Origin: Sphingomonas paucimobilis
Lineage (GTDB): Bacteria > Pseudomonadota > Alphaproteobacteria > Sphingomonadales > Sphingomonadaceae
Assembly: GCA_945860425.1 (NCBI GenBank)
Contig: CAMAQU010000133.1
Coordinates: 1 to 5,264, forward strand
Length of the DNA: 5,264 nucleotides
Reading direction: 5' to 3'
Shown here: in pieces, positions 1-5,264 of the stretch
Numbering within the stretch: the stretch's first letter is position 1
Layout of the letters: every line of letters starts with the position of its first letter
Position numbers and translations under genes: made by a program
The notes under the pieces: model-generated
The model's input: only the letters and a program-made list of their open reading frames with translations
What the model was told of the DNA's origin: nothing
Database searches by the model: none

Positions 1-120
1 ATCCAGATGAAATGGCTGTGGATCATATTTACTTGCAAAATCAATAACTTCGTCGCGTGTTACGCGATAGTTTCCAAAGCTGGCTTTCTGGCCAGTTTTC
101 ATATCTTCTAGATAGAGCAT
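1..120 (-). CDS. MaoC-family (hotdog-fold) dehydratase, N-terminal fragment
   Basis: The first 40 codons are present; the gene runs off the left edge. The start reads MLYLEDMKTGQ, then a short strand segment and the block YDPQPFHLD at residues 32-40. This is the usual opening of small (about 150-residue) stand-alone MaoC-like enoyl-CoA hydratases/dehydratases. Asp33 and His38 have the spacing of the catalytic Asp/His pair in the family's hydratase-2 motif (D-x-N-P-x-H, here with Gln for Asn). By family it should hydrate or dehydrate 2-enoyl-CoA/3-hydroxyacyl-CoA thioesters in the cytosol; the exact substrate cannot be told from this fragment. The ATG at 118-120 is supported by a GAGGAG ribosome-binding site (complement of 127-132) six bases upstream. 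It follows the broken outer-membrane protein gene by 98 bases, and from recalled gene order I infer that ychF would be its direct upstream neighbour without the metal genes. Confidence 0.88.
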   Translation of the reverse strand, partial: MLYLEDMKTGQKASFGNYRVTRDEVIDFASKYDPQPFHLD

Positions 121-126
121 GCGTCT

Positions 127-132
127 CTCCTC
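127..132 (-). promoter_or_regulatory. Ribosome-binding site of the maoC-like gene
   Basis: On the minus strand this reads GAGGAG, six bases before the ATG at 118-120. It is a strong Shine-Dalgarno match and fixes the start of the gene that leaves the window. Confidence 0.75.
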
Positions 133-150
133 ACCGCTTCCATCTTTACG

Positions 151-179
151 CAAACGGAAAGGGAAAGGGGAAGGGAAAA
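151..179 (+). other. Purine tract with four G-runs upstream of maoC
   Basis: The plus strand is almost pure A/G here, with G-runs at 156-157, 161-163, 167-170 and 173-175 separated by two or three A's. The minus strand, which is the transcript sense for maoC, is the matching C/T tract. The run pattern GG/GGG/GGGG/GGG would allow at most a two-layer G-quadruplex on the plus strand. It lies in the non-coding gap between the broken membrane protein gene and maoC. Its role is unknown; simple low-complexity spacer is possible. Confidence 0.5.
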
Positions 180-199
180 TCGTCAGGCCGCAGGCTCTG
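174..199 (-). terminator. Weak terminator-like hairpin after the metal cassette
   Basis: Read on the minus strand, 199-184 gives CAG-a-GCC-TGC-GGC-CTG: a six-pair GC-rich stem with one bulged A and a three-base loop. ACGATTTTCCC follows, whose T-run is only four bases. It lies about 20 bases beyond the stop of the outer-membrane protein gene. The position suits a terminator for the metal pair, but the stem is short and the U-run poor, so it may be leaky or not functional. Confidence 0.3.
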
Positions 200-218
200 T
201 CCAATTTCCCCCAATTCT

Positions 219-1505
219 TTAGTGGCCGACCGAAAGCCGGGCAAAGAGCGTGTAGCCCCAAGGGTTTTTGCCATAGGCCGCATCAAGCGCCGCTGGCTTT
301 ACATAGGCTGAGGCACTGCCCCCAAGGGCAAGCTCAAACGGCCCCGCAAGCGGCATGCGATAGGCGTAGCCTGCCTGAAACTTGCTCACCCGAAAGGGTT
401 GGTCATGCAATGGCGCATCATGATCTGGAAAAAGCTCATCATTGCGGACATTTTCAAACCGACCGAACAATGTGTTGTGGTCGTCCAAATCCCAATTGGC
501 TTCGGCAATCCAAGCGGTCAGTGTGTCGCCGGGCACCCGATCCTTCGCGGCAAAGGCCAGCATCGCGGCAAGCCCCTTGCCATTGGCATAATGGACGCTG
601 GCTGTGGTGCGCCGCTCATCCTCATCGGCGTGGCTGGCTTCAGGCTGCTTCAACTGGCAATGGCTTAGCTGAAGTGCCCATTGGGGGGACGGGGTCAGAG
701 TCGCCCGGACAGACCAGCTGTCAAAGCGCGGCTTTTCAATATTCCACCGACGCTAATCCGGCTCCTGCCCTGTGAATAGGGAGGTTTCCAGCTGCACATA
801 AGGGGAGAAATAGCCCGCCGTTGCCACGCCATAGGTGATGTGCGTGGAATCGAACCAATGGTGGGTGATGGGCGGTTCTGGATTATAGGCAGAAGATCCG
901 CGGTGCATGAAGGCGCTGGGGCCAAGCGCCGGTTCCCCAACTGGCCCGCCATAGAAAAAGACGCCGCTTGTCTCGCTCAAGTTAACATCAACACGGCCCG
1001 CCAATTCCATGAAGAGATCATGGGGGTGCTGACGATCCACCAAGGGTTCGCCGCCCGCTGTCTCTCCACTGGCAAATAAATTGGGATAGCCCCGATTACG
1101 CATCAGCGGTTCAAGGCTGAACATAGATCGCAATTGGATACGGCCCCAATTGCTCTCTTTGCTGGCAGACAGCATCGCCATGGCCGTCGCATAGATTTTA
1201 TCATCGCCGCGCGGGCCATCATGGTTGGTATATTGGGTGGACACAGCGCCATGGGCCATCACCATCCAATCCCCGGCGGAAATATGGATACCGTGCATGG
1301 CCCCTTCATTGCCGGGCAAACGCGCCGTGCCCGATCCTTCAGCAAAGGCGGGCATGGAGCCGTGTTGCATGGAGGGCATTTCTGGGGCGCTCATCTCATG
1401 GCCCATATGGCTATGGTCCATATGCTGGGTATTTGTCGTCTGCGCCAGAGCGGGCGCAGCCATCATCGTCGCGCCCATCAGCGCGATACGCAAAATCTTT
1501 GTCAT
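219..1505 (-). pseudogene. Putative copper-associated outer-membrane protein, interrupted by one in-frame TAG
   Basis: Read from the ATG at 1503-1505, the frame gives 250 residues, an amber codon (TAG) at 753-755, then 177 more residues in the same frame to TAA at 219-221. The full length is about 428 codons. The product starts with a signal peptide (residues 1-21, ending APALA before QTT). Residues 28-51 hold five His and six Met, a pattern typical of periplasmic or outer-membrane copper-binding proteins. Later blocks include DRQHPHDLFMELA and ITHHWFDSTHITYGV before the stop, and RRWNIEKPRFDSW and RTTASVHYANGKG after it. The alternating polar/aromatic strands suggest a beta-barrel; I recognise the type from copper-resistance neighbourhoods but know no assigned function. 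GGAG lies six bases before the ATG. The stop sits between PD and RRWNIEKPR where I expect Glu or Gln, so a single-base change such as GAG to TAG is likely. Without readthrough, 40% of the barrel is lost. This is not PF05275 CopB as far as I can see. Confidence 0.8.
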
Positions 1506-1541
1506 CTTCGTCTCCAGTTAATGTCTTCGATTAGAACAACA

Positions 1542-1886
1542 TTAACCGCGCGGAGGGGGTATCTCTGGGGAGCGGGAAAGGGCCGCCAAGTCTGACGACG
1601 GCGCAGTCCAATGTAGGATTGGTGCGATCATGGCCCGGTGCAAAAGGGTTGCCCCGGTTATCGGAACGGCACAGCCGATGCACATATGCGCCAATCGGGC
1701 TTGTTCCGGCGATGTTTAAGACGGCATCTGAGGGGGCATGTGATGCCCTTCATGCTCTGCATCAGCACTGCCCATCATCTGATGTTGAGCTGGGGCAGGT
1801 GCGGGCGCTTCATGGCAAGCCGGCAAGGCAAAGGCCGGTGTTGCAAGCCACAAAGTCAGCAAAAAGATCAGGAGCTTACGCAACAT
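1542..1886 (-). pseudogene. Small exported His/Met-rich CIGC protein, interrupted by one in-frame TAA
   Basis: Reading from the ATG at 1884-1886 gives 56 residues, TAA at 1716-1718, then 57 more residues in frame to TAA at 1542-1544. The first part is a signal peptide (MLRKLLIFLLTLWLATPAFA), then a mature start LPACHEAP and a His/Met-rich stretch (HQMMGS, then HEGHHMPPQM). Beyond the stop come LAHMCIGCAVP and a Pro-rich tail ending EIPPPRG. A signal peptide, His/Met run, C-x-x-C pair and PPPR tail on one small protein match unnamed proteins I recall beside sphingomonad copper genes. A periplasmic metal-binding role is inference. The stop removes the CIGC motif, so the short product would lack its most distinctive part. 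The ribosome-binding site is poor: AAGGGAG lies 13 bases before the ATG, and no earlier in-frame start exists because a TAA at 1905-1907 blocks it. It lies 35 bases after ychF and 36 bases before the outer-membrane protein gene, so all three may share a transcript. Confidence 0.65.
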
Positions 1887-1921
1887 GGGTGCAGGATAGC
1901 TCCCTTACTCTGCTGCGTCCA

Positions 1922-3022
1922 TCAGACATTAAAGCGGAACAACATGATGTCGCCATCATGGACGACATAGTCCTTGCCTTCAGAGCGCCATTTGCCCGCT
2001 TCCCGCGCACCCGCTTCGCCTCCATGGTCGACATAGTCCTGATAGCCCATGGTTTCGGCGCGGATGAAGCCCTTTTCAAAATCCGTGTGGATCGCGCCTG
2101 CCGCCTGCGGGGCCTTGGCACCGCGAAAGACGGTCCAGGCCCGTGCTTCTTTTGGGCCAACGGTGAAGAAGGTGATCAGGTGCAACAGCTCATAACCCGC
2201 ACGGATAACTCGGGCGAGGCCCGTTTCCGTCAGGCCTAGATCCGCCAGAAATTCGGCACGGTCTTCGGTCGGCATGGTCACAATATCAGCTTCAATCGCG
2301 GCAGAAACGACAACGGCTTCTGCACCTTCGGCTTTGGCCTTTTCAAACACGCGCGCAGACAGGGCGTTACCTTGGGCTGCCGCGCCTTCATCCACATTGC
2401 AGACATAAAGGACAGGCTTTGACGTCAACAATTGCGCCTGCTGAAACACGCGCTCTTCCTCAACGTCGTTGCGCTCGGTCAGGCGGGCGGGTTTGCCGTC
2501 GCGCAACAGGTCCAAAGCACGGCCAAGAACGGTGGCCCCGACCTTGGCTTCTTTATCGCCTTGGGCGGCCTTTTTCTGAAGGTTCGGCACCCGCTTTTCG
2601 AGGCTTTCCAAATCGGCCAGCATCAATTCCGTCTCAACGGTATCTGCATCGGAAATGGGATCGATCCTGTTGTCGACATGCTGAATATCATCATCTTCAA
2701 AACAGCGCAGGACGTGGACGATGGCATCAACCTCGCGAATATTGGCGAGAAACTGGTTGCCCAGACCTTCACCCTTGGACGCGCCACGGACCAAGCCTGC
2801 AATATCGACAAAGCTCAATTGCGTTTCGATGATCTTTGCGCTGCCGCCAGTTTTCGCGATCACCTCAAGGCGCGGATCGGGAACGGCAACACTGCCGACA
2901 TTGGGCTCAATCGTGCAAAAGGGATAATTGGCCGCTTGGGCCGCCTGTGTTTCGGTCAGTGCGTTGAACAGGGTCGATTTCCCGACATTTGGCAGGCCGA
3001 CGATGCCGCATTTGAAACCCAT
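1922..3022 (-). CDS. ychF: Ribosome-associated Obg-family ATPase YchF (OLA1 type)
   Basis: The 366-residue product matches the usual family length of about 363-366. The P-loop GLPNVGKS is at residues 9-16 and DIAGLVRGAS at 73-82. The base-recognition motif reads NVDE (209-212) instead of NKxD, which is why this family prefers ATP over GTP. The central helical region spans about 130-200. The C-terminal TGS domain (about 280-364) includes ITFFTVGPKEARAW and YVVHDGDIMLFRFNV at the end. By family it binds the ribosome and acts in translation and stress responses, with a cytosolic location. I chose the ATG at 3020-3022 because MGFKCGIVGLP is the standard opening and AGGA (complement of 3031-3034) lies eight bases upstream. 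The open frame reaches back to 3058, but that would add 12 residues and overlap pth. Only four bases separate it from the pth stop, so the two are almost certainly co-transcribed and translationally coupled. Confidence 0.96.
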   Translation of the reverse strand: MGFKCGIVGLPNVGKSTLFNALTETQAAQAANYPFCTIEPNVGSVAVPDPRLEVIAKTGGSAKIIETQLSFVDIAGLVRGASKGEGLGNQFLANIREVDAIVHVLRCFEDDDIQHVDNRIDPISDADTVETELMLADLESLEKRVPNLQKKAAQGDKEAKVGATVLGRALDLLRDGKPARLTERNDVEEERVFQQAQLLTSKPVLYVCNVDEGAAAQGNALSARVFEKAKAEGAEAVVVSAAIEADIVTMPTEDRAEFLADLGLTETGLARVIRAGYELLHLITFFTVGPKEARAWTVFRGAKAPQAAGAIHTDFEKGFIRAETMGYQDYVDHGGEAGAREAGKWRSEGKDYVVHDGDIMLFRFNV

Positions 3023-3026
3023 ATTC

Positions 3027-3599
3027 TCAATCCTTCTGCAATCGCATGGCGACATCATTCATAAAGCGGATATCATCGCCTTTGGCTAGCCAGGGCGCTT
3101 CAGCGGCAACGCCACCTAACAACGCCACCAGATCATCCGTCTCAGTCTTTGCGAAAGGGCCGAGCACATAGCTGGTGACTCTGTCCTTATGGCCGGGATG
3201 GCCAATGCCGAGGCGCACCCGGCGGAAGTCTTCGCCAATATGCGCGATGGTGGACCGGATGCCATTATGGCCAGCTGCTCCCCCCCCGCGCTTCACCTTC
3301 ACCCGAAAGGGGTCAAGGTCGAGCTCATCGTAAAAGACAGTCACATCGGCGGGCTGAAGCTTAAAGAAGCGCATCGCCTCCCCAATGCTCCGTCCGCTTT
3401 CGTTCATGAAGGTCGCAGGCTTGAGAAGCAGCACCTTGTCCGACCCAATACGGCCTTCGCATGTGCTGCCCTGAAATCGCGTTTTCCAAGGCGAAAAGGC
3501 AAAGGCCTCCGCAATCACGTCCGCAATCATGAACCCCACATTGTGGCGGTGCATGGCATATTGCGCGCCGGGATTACCGAGGCCTGCCCAGATTTGCAT
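3027..3599 (-). CDS. pth: Peptidyl-tRNA hydrolase
   Basis: This 190-residue protein has the full bacterial Pth signature. The opening MQIWAGLGNPG carries Asn9. His19 in the block HRHNVGF is the catalytic base (His20 in E. coli). FMNESGRS contains Asn66, Asp91 in FYDELDL corresponds to E. coli Asp93, and GHNGIRS holds Asn112. All the residues normally needed for substrate binding and catalysis are present. The enzyme cleaves peptidyl-tRNA that has dropped off ribosomes, freeing tRNA for reuse. The start is set by GGGAG (complement of 3606-3610) six bases before the ATG. It lies 54 bases after rplY, with a strong hairpin in that gap, and four bases before ychF. The rplY-pth-ychF order is common in alphaproteobacteria and supports the identification. 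Confidence 0.97.
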   Translation of the reverse strand: MQIWAGLGNPGAQYAMHRHNVGFMIADVIAEAFAFSPWKTRFQGSTCEGRIGSDKVLLLKPATFMNESGRSIGEAMRFFKLQPADVTVFYDELDLDPFRVKVKRGGGAAGHNGIRSTIAHIGEDFRRVRLGIGHPGHKDRVTSYVLGPFAKTETDDLVALLGGVAAEAPWLAKGDDIRFMNDVAMRLQKD

Positions 3600-3613
3600 T
3601 GTCGTCTCCCTTG

Positions 3614-3644
3614 CCTGTCCCCATCCGCATGCGGATGGGGCAGG
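3614..3644 (-). repeat. Perfect palindrome / strong hairpin between rplY and pth
   Basis: Bases 3619-3640 are a perfect 22-base inverted repeat with arm CCCCATCCGCA and its exact complement. CCTG at 3614-3617 and CAGG at 3641-3644 extend the stem by four pairs with one bulged base (3618). As RNA this is a very stable stem-loop. No U-run follows on the minus strand, so it does not look like a standard intrinsic terminator. It ends three bases before the pth ribosome-binding site. It may be an mRNA processing or stability element, an attenuator lowering pth/ychF relative to rplY, or a copy of a dispersed palindromic repeat. Confidence 0.8.
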
Positions 3645-3653
3645 GCAGACAGA

Positions 3654-4265
3654 TTACTCTGCGTCCGCCTTGGTCGTATCGCCTTCGGCCGATTTAAGGC
3701 CCGACGGGGCAACCAGCGTTGCGATGGTGAAGTCGCGATCGGTAATCGCGCTGCGCGAACCGGCTGGCAGTGTCACATGGCTGATATGGATCGAATCACC
3801 GATCTCAAGACCCTTAAGCGAGATCTTGATATCGTCGGGGATCAAGGCTGCATCGCAGACCAGTTCCAGATCATGGCGGACCATGTTGAGCACGGCACCG
3901 CGCTTCATGCCCGGCGACGTATCTTCATCGGTGAAGTGCACGGGAACGTTCACATGAACTTCGCTATGCTCGCCAATGCGCAGGAAGTCGGCGTGGAGCG
4001 GGCGATCATTGACCGGGTGGAAGGCCACATCCTTGGGCAGCGTCCGCACTTGCTTGCCACCGAGTTCGATCATCACAATCGAATTCATGAAATGGCCCGT
4101 GTGGAGCGCCTTCAACAACATCTTTTCTTCGATGTGGATGGCGGTGGGTTCTTCGTTATTGCCGTAAATCACGGCGGGTACGCGGCCTGCATTGCGCAAT
4201 GCACGGGAGGCTCCCTTGCCAGCCCGTTCGCGCAAGTCGGCCGACAAGGTCAGCTGATCGCTCAT
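3654..4265 (-). CDS. rplY: 50S ribosomal protein L25, general stress protein Ctc form
   Basis: The 203-residue product fits the long (Ctc/TL5) form of L25, not the ~95-residue form of E. coli. Residues 1 to about 95 form the 5S rRNA-binding domain, with SRALRNAGRVPAVIYG near the start and HADFLRI at its end. From about residue 100 to 190 comes the C-terminal beta domain, including VPVHFTDEDTSPGMKRGAVL and LKGLEIGDSIHISHV. The tail (about 190-203) is acidic and polar, KSAEGDTTKADAE, and likely disordered. The protein binds 5S rRNA in the large subunit's central protuberance. The ATG at 4263-4265 has GGAG seven bases upstream and the expected opening MSDQLTLSADLRERAGKG. It is the first minus-strand gene from the divergent gap, so its promoter should also drive pth and ychF, with the downstream hairpin possibly adjusting their levels. 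Confidence 0.96.
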   Translation of the reverse strand: MSDQLTLSADLRERAGKGASRALRNAGRVPAVIYGNNEEPTAIHIEEKMLLKALHTGHFMNSIVMIELGGKQVRTLPKDVAFHPVNDRPLHADFLRIGEHSEVHVNVPVHFTDEDTSPGMKRGAVLNMVRHDLELVCDAALIPDDIKISLKGLEIGDSIHISHVTLPAGSRSAITDRDFTIATLVAPSGLKSAEGDTTKADAE

Positions 4266-4449
4266 AGTTAATCTCCAATTAAAAAGTCTCTTTTTCCGCC
4301 ACGCCTCCAGGGATGACCATAACGGAAGCGGCGGCGCTTAAGGGAAATGGCCTCAAAAGGCAAGGGAGCACCGCGCGCGATGGCAATTGCACATGCCCTA
4401 GCCCCTCCTTTGCTTGACCGTCTGGGTGCCATCCGCTTAAGGGCCAAGC
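4266..4449. promoter_or_regulatory. Divergent intergenic region between rplY and glyQ
   Basis: This 184-base gap must hold the starts of both divergent transcripts. No clear sigma-70 pair stands out in either direction. A plus-strand TTGACC at 4414-4419 would place its -10 on the glyQ ribosome-binding site, so it is unlikely. The ten-base word CGCTTAAGGG occurs twice, at 4335-4344 and 4434-4443, each just before an ATG (4347 and 4450). The second copy supplies the AAGGG ribosome-binding site of glyQ. The rplY ribosome-binding site and a small A/T hairpin lie at the left end. Confidence 0.5.
4281..4295 (-). other. Small A/T hairpin in the rplY leader
   Basis: On the minus strand this reads AAAAAG-AGA-CTTTTT: a six-pair stem with a three-base loop, 15 bases before the rplY start and just ahead of its GGAG site. 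The stem is weak because only one pair is G-C. It may be chance in an A/T-rich leader; no regulatory role is shown. Confidence 0.3.
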
Positions 4450-5264
4450 ATGCCAGTGGACACATCTTCCTCTTCTCAGGGCTTGAGCTTTCAGGACCTT
4501 ATCCTGACCCTTCATGATTATTGGGGCAAGCAGGGCTGCGTTATCTTGCAGCCTTATGACATGCGCGTTGGGGCGGGCACCTTTCACCCCGCAACCACGT
4601 TGCGCGCGCTGGGGCCAGACAGCTGGAATGCCGCCTATGTGCAGCCATCGCGCCGCCCGACCGATGGGCGCTATGGGGAAAACCCCAATCGGTTGCAGCA
4701 TTATTACCAATATCAGGTGATCATGAAGCCCAGCCCTGCCAATTTGCAGGAGCTTTACCTTGGCAGCCTCGATGCCATCGGCATTGATCCCCTGAAACAC
4801 GATATCCGCTTTGTTGAGGATGATTGGGAAAGCCCGACGCTTGGCGCTTGGGGCCTGGGCTGGGAAGTCTGGTGCGATGGCATGGAAGTGACCCAGTTCA
4901 CCTATTTCCAGCAGATGGGCGGGTTTGATTGCAAGCCTGTTGCCGGCGAACTGACCTATGGGTTGGAACGGCTGGCCATGTACATCCAGGGCGTCGATAG
5001 CGTCTATGACCTGCGCTTTAACACTGCGGGCGTGACCTATGGTGATGTCTTTCACAAGAATGAGGTCGAATTTTCGACCTATAACTTTGAAGTCGCCGAT
5101 ACCGAGGCGCTGTTTCAGGGTTTCAGAAATGCAGAGGCAGAGTGCAAGCGCTGCATCGACGCGGGCGTGCCCTTAGCGGCCTATGATCAGGCGATCGAGG
5201 CGAGCCATTTGTTCAACCTGTTGCAAGCGCGCGGCGTGATCAGCGTGCAAGAACGTGCATCCTA
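4450..5264 (+). CDS. glyQ: Glycyl-tRNA synthetase alpha subunit, cut by the window end
   Basis: 271 codons plus two bases are present and the frame is open at the right edge. The E. coli protein is about 303 residues, so roughly the last 20-30 are missing. The sequence follows the bacterial GlyQ family throughout: LILTLHDYWGKQGCVILQPY (residues 17-36), VQPSRRPTDGRYGENPNRLQ (64-83), RFVEDDWESPTLGAWGLGWE (120-139, holding the class II motif 2 region), TQFTYFQQMGG (148-158) and the motif 3 block GLERLAMYIQG (171-181). As the catalytic half of the alpha2-beta2 enzyme it activates glycine with ATP and charges tRNA-Gly; the beta gene glyS would be expected downstream, outside the window. The ATG at 4450 is supported by AAGGG six bases upstream and by an in-frame TAA at 4438-4440 that rules out an earlier start. 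GTG at 4456 is a less likely alternative. It diverges from rplY. Confidence 0.96.
   Translation, partial: MPVDTSSSSQGLSFQDLILTLHDYWGKQGCVILQPYDMRVGAGTFHPATTLRALGPDSWNAAYVQPSRRPTDGRYGENPNRLQHYYQYQVIMKPSPANLQELYLGSLDAIGIDPLKHDIRFVEDDWESPTLGAWGLGWEVWCDGMEVTQFTYFQQMGGFDCKPVAGELTYGLERLAMYIQGVDSVYDLRFNTAGVTYGDVFHKNEVEFSTYNFEVADTEALFQGFRNAEAECKRCIDAGVPLAAYDQAIEASHLFNLLQARGVISVQERAS

Noticed and set aside
119..775. Plus-strand open frame of 218 codons over the 3' part of the membrane protein gene
   Set aside because: The product is Arg/Pro/Cys-rich with no domain, while the minus strand carries the coherent beta-barrel-like sequence.
695..952. A frameshift as the cause of the split outer-membrane protein gene
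   Set aside because: Codon-by-codon reading shows both halves are in the same frame (stop starts differ by 534 bases, a multiple of three), so the break is a single stop codon.
1619..2239. Plus-strand open frame of 206 codons across the CIGC gene and the end of ychF
   Set aside because: It runs antisense through the conserved TGS domain of ychF and has no coding signal of its own.
3023..3058. Upstream start for ychF adding 12 residues
   Set aside because: It would overlap pth, the extra residues are not part of the family, and the ATG at 3020-3022 has a good ribosome-binding site.
3614..3650. Intrinsic terminator of rplY at the palindrome
   Set aside because: No T-run follows the stem on the minus strand, and the genes beyond it appear to belong to the same operon.
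3189..4271. Long plus-strand open frame of 360 codons opposite pth and rplY
   Set aside because: It is antisense to two clearly identified genes, has no recognisable domain, and its openness follows from the codon bias of the genes beneath it.
4414..4442. Sigma-70 promoter for glyQ using TTGACC at 4414
   Set aside because: The matching -10 position falls on TTAAGG, which is a poor match and overlaps the glyQ ribosome-binding site, leaving no leader.
4279..5055. Minus-strand open frame of 258 codons opposite glyQ
   Set aside because: GlyQ on the plus strand is unmistakable across this span; the reverse translation shows no family motifs.

Overview
The window looks like a chromosomal segment from an alphaproteobacterium, most likely of the order Sphingomonadales. 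I base this on the moderately high GC content, the ~200-residue L25/Ctc form of RplY, the gene order rplY-pth-ychF-maoC, and the style of the metal-related genes. The assignment rests on recall of gene families, not on a search.

Layout. From right to left on the minus strand there is a compact housekeeping series: rplY (ribosomal protein L25), pth (peptidyl-tRNA hydrolase) and ychF (ribosome-associated ATPase). Two metal-cassette genes follow, and then the first 40 codons of a MaoC-type dehydratase, which leaves the window at base 1. On the plus strand, diverging from rplY across a 184-base gap, is glyQ (glycyl-tRNA synthetase alpha subunit), cut by the right edge after 271 codons. The housekeeping genes share a translation theme: 5S rRNA binding, recycling of stalled peptidyl-tRNA, ribosome-associated ATPase, and glycine charging.

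The unusual part is 219-1886, between ychF and maoC. It holds two genes for exported His/Met-rich proteins of the kind seen beside copper-resistance genes. One is a small secreted protein with a CIGC motif. The other is a roughly 430-residue putative outer-membrane protein with a Met/His-rich N-terminus. Each gene is broken by exactly one in-frame stop codon (TAA at 1716-1718 and TAG at 753-755). In both, the frame continues intact past the stop with clearly protein-like sequence. I read this as recent inactivation by point mutation of a complete metal-handling pair. Sequencing error and stop-codon readthrough remain alternatives.

Non-coding structure includes a perfect 22-base palindrome, extended to a longer hairpin, between rplY and pth just ahead of the pth ribosome-binding site. 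There is a purine-rich G-run tract and a weak terminator-like hairpin upstream of maoC, and a small A/T hairpin in the rplY leader. I saw no RNA genes, CRISPR arrays, insertion sequences or integrase genes.
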